NCBI GenBank assembly: GCA_026545765.1
Contig: CM048844.1
Span: forward strand, 59,492,932 to 59,556,931
Length of the DNA: 64,000 nucleotides
DNA from: Plantago major
Taxonomy: Eukaryota; Streptophyta; Magnoliopsida; Lamiales; Plantaginaceae
Direction: 5' to 3'
Shown here: in pieces, positions 34,594 to 47,490 of the stretch
How positions within the stretch are numbered: position 1 is the stretch's first letter
How the letters are laid out: each line of letters begins with the position of its first letter
Position numbers and translations under genes: made by a program
The notes under the pieces: generated by a model
Databases searched by the model: none
What the model saw: only the letters and a program-made list of their open reading frames with translations
What the model was told of the DNA's origin: nothing

Positions 34594-35320
34594 GGCTCTG
34601 TTCTTTTCAAATTGAAATTCTTCGAATCGAATCGAATCGAATGGAACTAAATCGAATGGAAACGAATTAAATCAAAGCAATCAAGAAATTACATTTGTCC
34701 CATTTTTTAATAATAATGAATACTACATCCGGTCCATTAATAAATTCGTAAGGAGACTTTTTTTCTGGACGTTGACTGTAATTACTCGCAAATTACATAA
34801 CAAAAGAATATAATAAAATTATATTATAAAAATAAATTAAGTATATTTGACTAACATAACTTTGTTTTATACTTTTTTGTGCGTAATTTGCAAGTAATTT
34901 ACGATTTAAGTTCGAGAAAAAAATTCTCCTTAGAAAAATCGATTGTTAGTAATTTACGATTTAAGTTTGAGAAAAAACTCAACGTATGCTTATGAGTTTA
35001 CTTCTATTATTTTAATATCTTCCAATAAAAGAACATGTCGATTTTTTGTTAGAGATGTACGTACAAAGTATGTGAACCAGTTTGAATGGTACTCTCAGGT
35101 TCCTGTAGTTTCTTATCTTAACTCAACTTTTACGGTAGAAAAGAAAGGTAATTCGAATCGTAACTATACTTTTTATTTCACTGATCTACTGAAAGTCGTG
35201 TTAAAAAGAAAGAAAGAAAAAGGTTGAAAATATCTCAATTGGATAAATTTTCTTATTTTCCTCGTACAAAAGATGGGTTGTGTAAATAAATGATAAAATA
35301 TTATTAATAATAATAATAAT

Positions 35321-35359
<39 letters not shown>

Positions 35360-35494
35360 AATAATAATAATAATAATATGAATTTAATGAATTTAAGAGA
35401 GCTGAACTGAAGAGAGCTGAATCAAGAAGGCAATCGAATCGAATCGAATCGAATCTGAATCGAATCAATGAAAACAGTTGAAAAGAGCAGAGCC
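34594..35494. mobile_element. PIF/Harbinger-like MITE (901 bp)
   Basis: Terminal inverted repeats GGCTCTGTTCTTTTCAA and GGCTCTGCTCTTTTCAA (one mismatch) are flanked by the 3-bp target duplication TTA (34591-34593 and 35495-35497). Both ends continue into (GAATC)n-type runs. No transposase is seen. A trinucleotide array lies inside near the right end. Confidence 0.85.
35303..35380. repeat. (AAT)n(AAC)n(AAT)n compound microsatellite
   Basis: About 25 trinucleotide units. Reading it on the minus strand yields a poly-leucine frame that is not a gene. Confidence 0.95.
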
Positions 35495-35497
35495 TTA

Positions 35498-36255
35498 CCC
35501 ATATTTTTATGGCATATTCATTTTGATTATTTTAGCCGTCTTAGTTGAAATTATTTGTAGTCATAATATGGAAAAAGTGAATAAAAATCAAAAATAAAAT
35601 TTTAATCTGGACTGTGAACGTAGTATAATCCCATTTGTGTTTATTCTTTTCCTAATGTACACTCACATGTTTTCTCCCACACATTAGAGTTTATTTTTAT
35701 TAACTTTGTTTTAAGTTGATGTAACTTAATTTTGCCAGACCAAAATTACATTGATCGAAAACGAATCGTTCTAAATTCTTATGAAGCATTGTGAATCGAA
35801 GGTAAATAGCTTTTAATTTCTCAAAAGGAGTTTATTGATAATTTGGCCATTTAATTAAGAACTATTGATAATACAAGTTGTACTGGAACACCCCAAAGTT
35901 TTAGATAGGTTTTATAGAGTTTAAAGGGATTGAGTTTATACAAGATGAGAGGTCTCTAAGTTTATACAAGATTAAGAAGGTACTCCACCAAGTACACAAG
36001 GCAACAAGATTAGAGACGCATAAGCAGTTATCCGTTTGTGTAGTTTGTTAGGTCAATTCATCTCTAGTTTATTTTTTATATTTGCTATTGGGATGATCTC
36101 ATAGATGGTCCATGAGGTTTAGTTTTTCATTCGATTTTTTTTACCTATTCATCTTTTTATTTAGCTCATCTTGTATTATGAATGATGAATGTCGAGTCCG
36201 TCCATCCATCCATCCATTATATAAAGTACATGGGTCTAAACCTCACCAGATTCAC
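35498..36255. other. No gene recognised
   Basis: AT-rich sequence. A short duplicated phrase (CTAAGTTTATACAAGAT-like) lies near 35930-35970. No domain seen. Confidence 0.3.
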
Positions 36256-36259
36256 TTAG

Positions 36260-37060
36260 TTCCTACGTGGAATTTTGTGGAACTAATTGTATTTTAATCA
36301 GTATATATTTCAATGTTATTTGTATTTTAATCAGTATATATTTCAATGTTATTTTTGGTATGTTGACTGTCTATATAATTTTTAGTAAATTTCATATAAC
36401 TTTATCTACAAAATTCAGAAAAATATTTTGAACATATATATGAATTCGCCGTGACAAGACGAATCCATAGAAATCAATCTTGAATACTATTATTAATTAA
36501 ATAATTTTTTGTTCAATAAAATAAAATTTAAATTTATTAAATAAGATAAAATAATAAAATTTTAAAAATAAAGCATTTAGTAAATTCAATCCTACGTGAA
36601 ATTAGTTGCATTTTCAACCGGTATATACATATTTGACAATTTATTTTTGGTATGTTGGCTGCATATATAATTTTTATTAAATCTCAAATAATTTTATCTA
36701 CAAAAATCCGAAAACTTTATTGAACATATATTTAAATTCTCCGTGACAAGACGAATCCATAGACACCAATCTTGAATACTATTATTCAATAAATAAATTA
36801 TATTATTTATTAAAATAAAATATAAATTTATTAAATAAGATAAAATGAAATAATTAAATTTAAAAAATATAGCATTTATTAAATTAATTCAATCCTACGT
36901 GGAAATTTGTGGAATTAGTTGCATTTTCAACTAGTATATATTTTACTGTTTATTTTTTGTATGTTGGCTGCATATATAGTTTTTATTAAGTCTCATATAA
37001 ATTTATCTATAAAACTCTGAAAAATATTTATGTTTATATTAATAGATATTTATATTTTCA
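36260..37060. repeat. ~300-bp tandem repeat, about 2.7 copies
   Basis: Copies begin at about 36266, 36592 and 36894 (CCTACGTG(G)AAATT...), with a further start at 37281. Each contains TTTTGGTATGTTGGCTGCATA-like and GTGACAAGACGAATC phrases. The first copy has an internal duplication of about 37 bp. Another partial copy lies at 44750-44970, on the far side of the LINE. Confidence 0.8.
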
Positions 37061-37952
37061 ATTAATATATAATAGATATTTATATTATCAATTGTACATT
37101 TTGATATTACGGTTGAGCGAATTCCGGGTAGGGGGAGAGAATTTTGTTGCATAAAGTTTTATCAGGTTAAACGTGAGAAACTGAGGCTAATGTTTTAGCG
37201 CTTAGATTACCAGTTGTGTGTTCTTATATAATATAATATATAAAGTTGATGATCTAAACCCACCAGATTCATTCAAATTCCATCCATCCTACGTGAAATT
37301 TTGATTGTACGGTTAAGCAGAGTCTGAATAGGGGAACGTAGTAGTGTTGTTGCTAAGATCATGTGATCAATTTTTTTTTTTTTTTGGAAAAGATAAAAAT
37401 TTTATTAAATCACGAGAACATAAGAAATGTTCCTCCAAAGTAACATCAAGTTCCACAGTACAGATCAGAACTACTAGTAGTACCCACATCAGCACAACAA
37501 AATAAACACCGAAAAACCAGAACAACTGACTCTAGCAAGAACCAGCGTAATACCCATCATAGACCTACAAACAAACCCAACCAGAGCCTATATATTAATC
37601 ATTTCGAACAACACCCGGGATCCCCGTCGTCTAGTATGTCGAAGCATCTAAATGCCACGCCAAGAGTAACGAGAAAGCACCGGAATGTACCGAGACGGAG
37701 GAATACCACCCAAGCAAAGAAGAAAGAAAAGGATGGTAATGTCCGTCAAGGCCATCCGAAACAATAAAAAGAATAGGGGTGATCCCATCAGAGACTATCA
37801 TAAGAGAAAACACTGACCAAACATAAGCCCAGCTAACTCCCAGAAATGCTAAGTTCTGGAGCGCAATCCCAATCAGTAGTCCAGATAAATTCCCAGCAGC
37901 ATAGTACAGAAAAGGCCCAAATAGAATAGAAATGAAACCAAGTCAGAAGGAA

Positions 37953-40900
37953 TCAACAAGAAAGACACTCCATGGGGAAAGTCTCCCAGTCAGATCGAAT
38001 AGCCAGCTTCCTGATGAGATTCTTGCCTTGAAGCCAATTCCATGAGTTCCATTTTATCATATAAAAAATCTCCTTAGCGTTAAATTTGATGCTAGAAAAC
38101 ATGCAATTATTTCTAGCCTTCCAAAGGTACCAAAGTGTTCCATGCCAAATCACTAACCAAGTCTCTTTTGTTTTCGAAGGAAATGCATCAGCAAAAGTCA
38201 TAATATCCAGTTCCAAGTCACCTGTTAAATCGAAGTGAACGTTCAGCCAAGATTTAATTTTGATCCAGATCACCTTAGCCACGCAGCAGTGAACAAAAAG
38301 ATGTGCAGCATTTTCCAGTTCGTTAGTTTCGCAACTCCTACAGTTTGCATTTTCATCGGGGAAAAGAATGTTCCATTTTTGAAGATTTGTCAAAGTTGCC
38401 AGTTTGTCCAGTAGAGCTCTCCAAACAAAGGTGTTAAGTTTTTGCGGAACATGACTTAACCACACCAAAGCTGTCTAGTTCTTGAGATCGACCTGATCTT
38501 CCCTGTTCCTTGTAGCAATCTGAGAGTAGCCATCTCTTGGCGTATAGACATTCTCCGGGGCAGAGTTCCAAACCCAGCAATCATCAACAGACAACCCATG
38601 GAAATTCCTGTTAAGAATCAAAATAAGACTTTCAACAAGTGAGTCTTCCCAAACAAATGTTTGTCGCCTCCATTCCCACGCAACAGAGAGGACACCATTA
38701 AGATGACAGACCCTCTCACTCACCAAACAAGTTTTACTAACATCTAGACGATATAGCCGAGGGTATAGGACACTCAGTTTCTCCCCTTCTAAAACCCACT
38801 TATCTTCCCAAAAACGTGTAGTAAGACCATTCCCAACTTTCCGAGTAATCCCCTTTTGAAACCAATCACTACAACCTACCAATTTTACGACATCTCTTCA
38901 CCAAGAAGACCACCCTCTGCCCCAAACTCTCCTTTCACTACATGACTCAATTACCTTAGAGAAATTCCCATACTTGGACTTAATGACACAAGTCCAAAGA
39001 GAATCATTTTCCATGAGAAGATGCCAACCCCATTTTCCTAACAACGCTAGATTGAACCATTCAAGATTATTGACTCCGAGACCACCCAACTCCTTTGGTA
39101 ACTCCCCATTTAACCCAAGCAACCTTCTTAACCCCACCCACCGCGCCCCCCCCCCCCCCCCCAAAGAAAATGACATTGCAATTGCTTAATTCTTTTAAGG
39201 ACAAAAGATGGGATTTTGAAGAAGGAAAAATAGTAGATAGGAAGTGAGGTAAGAACCGCTTTGAGTAAGACCAAACGACCACCAAAAGAGAGGAAGTTGT
39301 TCTCCCATTTGCCCAATCTCGACTCCAATCTATCAATCACTTTGTGCCAAATTTGTTTGTCTCTTGGTCGAGTACCAATAGGCAGTCCCAAATAAATGAA
39401 AGGAATTTCACCAATTCCACAATTCAGCTCATGTGCCCAATTATTTAAGATTTCATTCTCACTGCCAATCCCCATCAAGCTGCTCTTTCGAAAGTTGATT
39501 TTAAGACCCGAGTACCACTCAAAACACCGAAGAATGCACTTTAAGACTCCAATGTTATCTTTCTTAGCTTCTCCAAAGATGATTGAGTCATCGGCATATT
39601 GGAGGTGAGACACAACTACTCCATCACCTCCAATCTTTAATGCTGAAAATCCATCATTCTCTTTTGCCTTTTCCATTAATCTACTAAGTCCTTCCACAAC
39701 TACAAGATAGAGGAAAGGAGAAAGTGGATCTCCTTGTCTAAGCCCCCTACCCAATTTGAATGATTTTGTAGGGCTCCCATTGACGAAAACTGACATCTCC
39801 GATGTCGATAAGAATTCTAAGATCCACTTGCACCATCTGTCACCGAAACCCATTAAATCCAGCATATCCATCAAGAACCTCCAGCTAACCGAATCAAATG
39901 CTTTCTCAAAATCAATTTTGAACATAAACATCTTTCTTTTCTTTTTTCTCACTTCATCCACTATCTCATTTGCCACTACAATGCCGTCTAAGATGTTTCG
40001 GCCAGCCAAGAAAGCCGATTGATGCCAAGAGATTACACTGCCAAGAACCCGCGCCAGCCTACAAGACAAAACTTTCGCAGGCACTTTGTACATGCCACCA
40101 ATAAGAGATATGGATCTATATTCCTCGATTGCTATGGGATTTGCACATTTCAGGATGAGAGTAATAAATGAAGTATTCAAGCCCCGGACAATCGTTGCTT
40201 TGTCATGGAAATCTTTAAACAAATCCAAAATCTCACCTTTCATTATCTCTCAAAAAGACCGAAAGAAATGAAAGTTGAATCCGTCGGGGCCTGGGCTGCG
40301 ATCAAGCCCACAAGACCAGACAACAGATTTGATCTCGCACGTGAAAGGCTTTTCCGATTACGATTGAGATTCAGAGAGTTGTGGACCTGTGAAAGCATCC
40401 GGCAACCTGATGTACTCTTGCCTTCTTTCCGCAAATAAAGATTCAAAGTGACGTCTAATACTGTCTTTGACCTCAGATACGCCTTCAATCCATTTCTTGT
40501 TGACATGAACTCCTTTCATTTTCCTCCATCTTCCTTTCCTTTCCACACACTTGTGGAAGAATTTCGAGTTAGTATCTCCCTCATTAATCCATTTGATCTT
40601 GGCTTGTTGGAATCTAGTGTGATCTTTCAATTCCAACAGCTTGTTGAGTTCATCCGACACCTTTTTTCTTTCTTCAATATTCTCCTCGACCATGATTCCT
40701 GCCTCCAGCTCCCTGACAAGCGCCAAGACTTGCACAGTCAGATTCTCAATTCTTTTTTTCCAGGCTGCCATAATTTTCCTTGTGCCAAATTTTGATTTTT
40801 TCTTTCACGTGTTTGAGCTTCTCTTTGATGATGTATCCACTCCATCCTTCTACTTTAAAGTTTCTTCATTCCTCCTCCACAAATTCTTTGAAACCTTTTT

Positions 40901-41662
40901 TCCTTCAAGCACCAACTTAGGAACTTAAATGGTTTAGGCCCCCAATCCTCCACCTCCTCTTTTAATAAAATGGCAGCGTGATCCGAAACTTTCCGTTTTA
41001 GTCCCACTTGAGTTAAATTAGGCCACTACGACATCCACTCCGGGAAAGGAGGAATCTATCAAGCCTACTACAACTCTGCCCATTGTCTTTATACCAAGTG
41101 AACTTCCGTATCTCCAACGGCAAGTCAATCAGTCCCAATCTATTGATCAAATCATTGAACTCGCGCATTTCTTTCTTCTGTCCACCATTTGCGCTTCCTT
41201 TCCTTTCATTCTCATTTCTTACTGAGTTAAAGTCACCACAAATACACCATAATTCACTTTCTTTTCCTTTTAGCTTTCCTTCAAGTAGACCCCAAACTTC
41301 TCTTTTCTCCTCCTGATTACAAGGCACATATACATTGACGATATTCACCGAGCAGCCATCCCACCTGCCTGAAATTCCTAGAAGACCTTTCTCCCCCCAA
41401 ATTTCCTGCTTTTCGAACACCTTGGTATCCCAAATACAACATAATCCACCAGCCGACCCAATCGAACCACTATAAGCCCAGGAGCACTCAGAATTCCCCC
41501 ACAATTTGCACACCAGTTTTTTTTATCAACATAGTCCAATTTAGTTTCCTGTAGACAAAGAAAATCCACCTTTTCTGAAGCCACTAATTCCCTAACCGCA
41601 CTTCTCTTAACCCTCCCTCCTAACCCTCGAGTGTTGAAACTAACCATCCGCATTAACAACAT
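37953..41662 (-). pseudogene. LINE ORF2: endonuclease, reverse transcriptase, zf-RVT
   Basis: The order on the minus strand is an apurinic-type endonuclease (MVSFNTRGLGG, CLQETKLD, ICGDFNSVRN, CSRLDRFL; 41662-41013, split by a frameshift), a linker (40771-40358) and a reverse transcriptase (40243-39128). The reverse transcriptase has SISLIGGMYKVPAKVL, FKIDFEKAFDSVSW, GLRQGDPLSPFLYLVV and the catalytic QYADDSIIF. Then follows the zf-RVT region (38882-37953) with CRSCETNELENAAHLFVHC, ending MECLSC. No RNase H domain follows, unlike the LINE at 49622-54890. A 17-base C run at 39146-39162 interrupts the frame after the reverse transcriptase. At least four frame breaks are present. Confidence 0.9.
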
Positions 41663-41845
41663 CCGTCGTCTCCTGATAATCCTCTAAGCCACCCATCACC
41701 TATTTGTCTCTGTTTTCCCACTCCGAGAAGGATTGCAATACTCTGTTTCTATCAATCTCTTCCAACAAACCCAATCCATGACCTAGGTTCCATAATCTTT
41801 CAGCATTCAAATCTCCCCTCTTAATGATCAGCCTATTGCACTCTT

Positions 41846-43930
41846 TTATATCTCCAAAGTTAACATCGTGCCCCCATCCGGTCGAGCGGCTTCTAACCCA
41901 CCTGTTTTACACAGACTTTTCAGGGGTCTTCCTCTCTTCAGCTTATTCACTGTGTTTCGAACCACACCATTTTGAAATTGAGACTCCAGGACTACGCCTT
42001 CCTCTGTTGCTGACTGAATTTTGTTGATCGGCTCCGACTCGATCAAATGTGTTTGAGTAAATGTCTCACTAAGGGATATCATCTTCACGCTCCTTTTTTT
42101 CTTTTTTCCAGAATTGAGAATGAGTGGATACAAGCAAAAGGGATCTTCTGAGATATTATCACTATTATCCACCGACAGAATTGGTCTTTCAATGTTTGAC
42201 TGCTCTCCGAACTCTACATGGGCAATAATTTCTGGTCTTGTTGGCCCAATCTCACTTTGTCCCAAAGTCTCATTTGCTCCAATCTTTGGTCCATCCTGGA
42301 TTTCTGTTTGACCCTCGTTTGGCCCAGCTTGAATTCCACTTCGGTCCAATAGGCCATTCGAAAAATCCGACTCGAACAGATTTTGGGTATTATTCTCTGC
42401 CCTAACATTAATGTCATTATCTAGTGGTTGTGACAATGAATGTGGCGGCTCTCCATTCTTTCCCATTCGAAAAGTGTTTTTCTCAAGGTAATTCAAACCA
42501 TCTTTGTTACTTCCAAGATCAAATTCCTCCTCCCAATTTGTCTTGGGGTTTTCTTCCAATGAATGTTGATTTTCATCATCAATGACCTGCTCGTATTCCA
42601 AAGACTCATCATCAGACTCGAGTTCATCCGAAACCGATTCATCTTCCTCTGACTGGATTTCCTCATCCTCCGACGAAATTTTCTGATTGCAGTTGTGAAC
42701 ACAGTTAGCTTCCAGCACATGGATTGGAAATCTCTTGTTCCAAATCGAGATATTGAATTTTCTGCAGATTTTATCAAAAATAGGAGTCTCCACCAGCACT
42801 CTTCCTTTTCGAAGATCAGACCTTGTGACTGTTTCTATAGCAACTTCAATTGTTTTCCCAAACTTATTCCCAAGCTTTTTGAACAACTGGATGCACCATG
42901 CATGTAGGGGAACTCCATGCACGTCCAACCAAACTAGTCGTTTCCCATTAACGTTGGATTCTTTCCAAGACCTAATGAAGATGAACATTAGTTCCAGCCA
43001 GTTTGGATCTTCTTGTAGTAGGTTTTTTTGGATTTATATCGAATCATTCTCCAACACCCAAGTCTCTTCAGAAAGTTGTCGAATTCTCGTAGCATGATAG
43101 CCTTTCGCTTGTAGTAACTCCTCAATCTCATCTACATTAACACCATTCTTTATACCACAAATCAGGCTGCATTTCGCCCATTCGACTGCATCCTTCTCTG
43201 GTGTAAAGTACATGTTGATCTTGTCTGCTTGATCGGAATCAGTGGTCCAAGCTCCCCTCTCTTTCACCTGTCTCCTTCCTCCTACCTTCTCCTTCTGAAT
43301 TGGAAAATTATTTTCTATTTGTCGATCCTCCATTCTTCCTTGCTCACTCACTTTCGCAATTTGGAGATAGCTAACGCCTTATGTTTGAAATCTCGAGACT
43401 TTGATTACTGATCCAGCATTATTTGAAGAAGAAAATCCCTTCATGTTAGTAGTGCTTCGGTCTAGTCTGTCAAACTGTGCCAGGTTCGCCAAAATCCTAT
43501 TATCTCCAATACTCAGACCTCTCAACGCAACCAAGATTTCCTGAATATTTGAATCCTTTTCAAATATGGCGAAGGCAAATTTTTTCCCATCCTTGTTTCT
43601 TTTGTTTGGTACGAAAACATCCTTCACCTTCCAGAATTTCTCAAGTGTCTCTCTAACATCTCTTGCTGCCCAATCTTCTGGGAAATTCAAAATGTAGATC
43701 GAATTCAACTTGGCTGAAATCTTCTCCACCCATTTCCTTTGTACTGCACTCACTCGTGATGATCGAAAGTCGTTACCTTCAGCGGTTCTCACAAGTTTCC
43801 TACGAAGTTCTAGGCTATGGGAAGAGAGGGTAGGCTTTTGGCTATGGAGGTAAGGATATGGTGGCCGGTGGACGGCCGGGAACCTACCGATGGCTTTAGG
43901 GTTACGCTCTCTCTCACTAGAGACTCTCAT
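41846..43930 (-). pseudogene. LINE ORF1 with RRM-like domain, broken
   Basis: Starts MRVSSERERNPKAIG at 43930. An RNA-recognition-motif-like segment follows (SIYILNFPEDWAARDV ... FAFAIFEKDSNIQEIL). A stop near 43379 and frame changes follow. Then comes a segment with VWLDVHGVPLHAWC, typical of plant LINE ORF1 proteins, and a long acidic tail to RPDGGTMLTLEI at 41846. The family role is an RNA-binding chaperone of the retrotransposition particle. This copy is interrupted at least twice. Confidence 0.8.
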
Positions 43931-43974
43931 TTTTTCCTATTACCACTGTTACAGTAAGTGATCATGTGATCAAT

Positions 43975-44709
43975 GTTATTGCTTAGTGACAAAATTTTAT
44001 GTCTTATGGTTGCTGAAAATGCGGAAGGTTTGTCAGCCAAATTAAGAACTAAATTTATTCGAGCTTTTGAGTGGCAACATGTAGTAATTGATAGGGATTT
44101 TTCTTTGGTGATTAAATTTCTTAAATCGACAAATTTTAGTTTTGCCCCTTTGTTTCAATTTTAAAAAAAATTCAGGTATTTGATGAAAATTTTTGTTCCA
44201 TATCTTTCACTATTAAACCTACCTATATACAAATCATTAATCATTTATCTCCATCTTCATGCCCGATATTGATTATCTGTTTGTATTAATAAAGAAAAAT
44301 CTGTTTGTCGTTTTTTTTTTTTACATTTCAATTGGTGTTTTTCCAATTATGGAGGATGGTCCAAGCATAAAAGAAGTAGAAAAGTACTAAATAATATACT
44401 TATTTAAGTCATAGTTATCATGAAAATAATTAAGTTTGAGTGTACATCTTCCACAAAATTAAAACATTTCGATATAATAGATAGATGTTGATGAAGTGAA
44501 TTATATACTCTAAGAACAATACTAAGATAATCCAAGCTTACAAGAATGAAACTTATACAACCTTATACCATTTCCAATGGTCATGGTGATGACAGTGAAT
44601 AGTGACATCCGTGAGCCACGACTGAAACGACGATAAAATCTGAAAAAAATATGTCCAATGGGTCGTGGCCACGACCATGAATAGTGTTTTTAATTGATTA
44701 TTATTATTG

Positions 44710-44741
<32 letters not shown>

Positions 44742-46235
44742 TAATTAAATAAATCATTTCATCCACTAAAATAAAATATTAATCTCATATAACTTTATCT
44801 ACAAAAATTCAAAAAATATTTTCAACATATATTTGAATTCCCTGTGACAAGACGAATCTATAGACACCAATCTTGAATATTATTATCAATTAAATAAATT
44901 GTTTTATTCATTAAAATAAAATATAAATTTATTGAATAAGATAAAATGAAATAATGAAATTTTAAAAATTAAAAACGACTCTTTAAACACATTATAAATA
45001 ATTAACGTTGCATCAAACGTTCAAAATGATACTCATTTCAAATAGTTTAGCATCAAACATTCTGGACAAACTAAAATATACAATTATTTTGATTAGCCTC
45101 ATATATATATCCACATGACCATACCATTTGTGCACTTTCGGTTATTCTGGGCACTTTCGTATATTTTTCTACTATATTCTAAAGTTGATGGCTTACTTTG
45201 AAGCACACATAATCCGCACGTGCATAAATGATACTTGGAGCGCTTTCTAATTACTCGGACATTTTTTAATACAAAATTAATGTAAAAAGAAATTCATTTT
45301 AAATTGTATTAACTCTCTACGTTTCTTTTTATTTTTGAATTTGGGTTTCGACTTTTCTCTAAATACTTATGTATGAAAGATAATGAATAGTCGTAGGAGA
45401 TAGTGAATAAAGTAGAAGAGTTGAGAAGGTAAAGAATAAAGTATTAAATTAATTTTCAATTTTTAGTCATGTGAAGATGAGATCTATCCATATATTATAA
45501 ATACCAGTTTTTATTATCAATTCTAGCTATAGTACTTTTGCCTCAAATCAATGTGAGAAATTCTTTCATTTTTTTAGATTAAAAAATTACAAAACAATTA
45601 TAATTAGGTAAATTTATTTTTGATGCCAAGCTAATGCGTATTTGTATCTGTTACCTTTACAATTTTAATCTAATTTTGGTTACATAATTCTACCAATGAT
45701 ATTCAACCTCTGTAACTATTTATAAATGTGATCAATCAAATCTTCTAAATCCCATCAAAATCGCCACCCACACACTAAGTTTCTTAATGGGCATGAATCC
45801 AGATAGGACCTTTAGATCTATGCTTGACATAGTCCCTTCAACTGATATTCTAAAAATGTTCTATGAATCGGGTACTAGATGTGCTCTTTTCTATTCCAGA
45901 AGATAGAAGATACACACGTGAGCTAATTGGCAATGTGATAATCTTTACATGGCTATCAACAACATTTTACATGTGAAGACTTTTAATTTCCTTTTCTTTA
46001 TGTATAAAATTCGATCGGTAGGATGAGGTATAAGATTTATCTTCTCTACGATATCTGGCTGGAAGGACTACTGGTTCTATCCAACCCGAATTTCAAACCC
46101 GTTCGAAATAATGATGTTCAGGTCCGTGCCGTAAAACTACATTTTTCCGGAAGAAGTCTGCATATACTCTCTAGGCGGGGAACTCTCTTCGATCTTCTCT
46201 CTACTCTCTTGATACATAACGGGCCTAGGGGATCG
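43975..46235. other. No gene recognised; contains one stray copy of the 300-bp repeat
   Basis: AT-rich. A phrase containing CCAATGGTCATGG is partly mirrored by CCAATGGGTCGTGG near 44575-44690, which may mark a small MITE. 44750-44970 belongs to the tandem repeat seen at 36260-37060. No coding domain was found. Confidence 0.35.
44750..44970. repeat. Isolated copy of the 36.3-kb tandem repeat
   Basis: Shares ACTTTATCTACAAAA, GTGACAAGACGAATC and CACCAATCTTGAATA in the same order with 36390-36540 and 36680-36830. Confidence 0.75.
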
Positions 46236-47280
46236 AATACTCTTACGGCTGCGCAACGGACGGATACGGATCATATCCGATCCGTTTGACCGGATATCCG
46301 ATCAAACGGATGACTAAGATGTCTATCCGTTATCCGATCCGCTCTGAGCGGATCAGATAACGGATAAATCCGTCGGATAACGGATAAATTCACCGGATAT
46401 CCGTTATCCACCAAATATAATTTAAAATAAAAAAGAGAAAAGAAGAGAAAATAAATGCACATCACTTTGAATCTGCACAGTAGAACAAAAGCAGAAAGAA
46501 GAAAAAAGAGAAATGAAGAACAAGAAAAAGAGAAGAGAAAAGCATATGTGAGGCGGAGATCGGTGGTGGAGGGAGAGGCGGAGATCGCTTGTGGAGGGAG
46601 CGAGGTGAGTGGTGGAAGAGGGAGAGGAGATGGAGCTCGGAGGATGTGAAGAAGGCGGAGATCGGTGGTGGAGGGAGAGGCGGAGATCGGTGGTGAAGGA
46701 AGAGGCGGAGATCGGTGGTGGAGGGAGGAGAGTGGTGGAAGAGGGAGAGGAGATGGAGCTCGGAGGATGTGAAGAAGGCGGAGATAGGTGGTGGAGGGAG
46801 ATGAGTGGTGGAAGAGGGAGAGGAGATGGAGATTGGAGGAGATTTGTGTGAATGAAGTGTGATTGGTAGGGGAAAATGGAAGAGGAGAGAAGCAGGCAGA
46901 GCAATAGGTATACAATATATATATAATTAAAAAAATAACGGATAAAACGGATATCCGCAGATATCCGGCGGATTTATCCATTTTTCACGGATAGAAAAAA
47001 ACTCTATCCGTTATCCGATCCGTAAATGCGGATAAACGGACCGGATTCACTGATACGGATCATATGAGCAGCCCTAAATACTCTCTAGGTGGGGAAACTC
47101 TCTTAGATCTTCTCTCTACTTTCTTGATCTCCATAATGAGCCGGGGGAGGACGGGGATCAGCTGATACTCTCTAGGTGGGAAAAATGTCTTCGATCTTCT
47201 TTCTACTTTCTTGATCTCCATGACGGGCTCGGAAAACTCTCTTCTATCTTCTCTTTACTTTCTTCATCCATAACGGGGCC
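46150..47280. repeat. ~90-bp tandem repeats interrupted by a hAT-like element
   Basis: Units with ACTCTCTAGG(C/T)GGGGAA and TCGATCTTCTCTCTACT occur at about 46158-46243 and again at 47077-47280 (three shorter variants). The hAT-like insertion separates the first from the rest. Confidence 0.75.
46244..47076. mobile_element. hAT-like non-autonomous element (833 bp)
   Basis: Ends TACGGCTGCGCA and, inverted, TAGGGCTGCTCA are flanked by the exact 8-bp target duplication AATACTCT (46236-46243 and 47077-47084). Subterminal sequence is full of CGGATATCCG and CGGATAACGG motifs in both orientations. The centre (46540-46850) is a purine-rich tandem repeat (GGTGGAGGGAGAGGCGGAGA) whose open frames are not genes. 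Confidence 0.85.
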
Positions 47281-47281
47281 A

Positions 47282-47490
47282 GGGGGGGGGGGGGGGGGAC
47301 AACCGTACCACGTGAAATTATGTTCGTAGAATAATAATTTTTGTGTCTTTGGTGGGGTGACGCATACCACCGCGGGGTTGCTGGGAACCGAGGGGTTGGA
47401 AAAAACAACCGTAACATGTAAAATTACGTTTGTATAATATTTATGTGTGGTGGGGTGACCACATATCACTGCGAGATTGTTGGGAACAAC
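47282..47490. repeat. G17 run followed by a ~110-bp tandem duplication
   Basis: 17 consecutive G at 47282-47298 are followed by two diverged copies of a unit containing ACAACCGTA, GTGGGGTGAC and TTGCTGGGAAC. No coding function is apparent. Confidence 0.8.

Larger units (their letters stand above)
37371..43959 (-). mobile_element. Full-length L1-type LINE (6.6 kb), disabled
   Basis: A 15-base T run at 37371-37385 is the poly(A) tail of a minus-strand element. The 5' end lies just beyond an ORF1 start at 43930. A target duplication GATCATGTGATCAAT is present at 37357-37371 and 43960-43974. ORF1 and ORF2 fragments fill the interior in the expected order. Several frameshifts and stops inactivate it. 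The long exact target duplication suggests a moderately young insertion. Confidence 0.92.

Noticed and set aside
35173..35358. Poly-leucine peptide resembling a signal or membrane segment
   Set aside because: It is the translation of the AAT/AAC microsatellite.
46271..46981. Ser/Pro/Leu-rich 236-residue frame
   Set aside because: It lies wholly inside the hAT-like element and comes from its purine-rich tandem repeat and CGGATA motifs.
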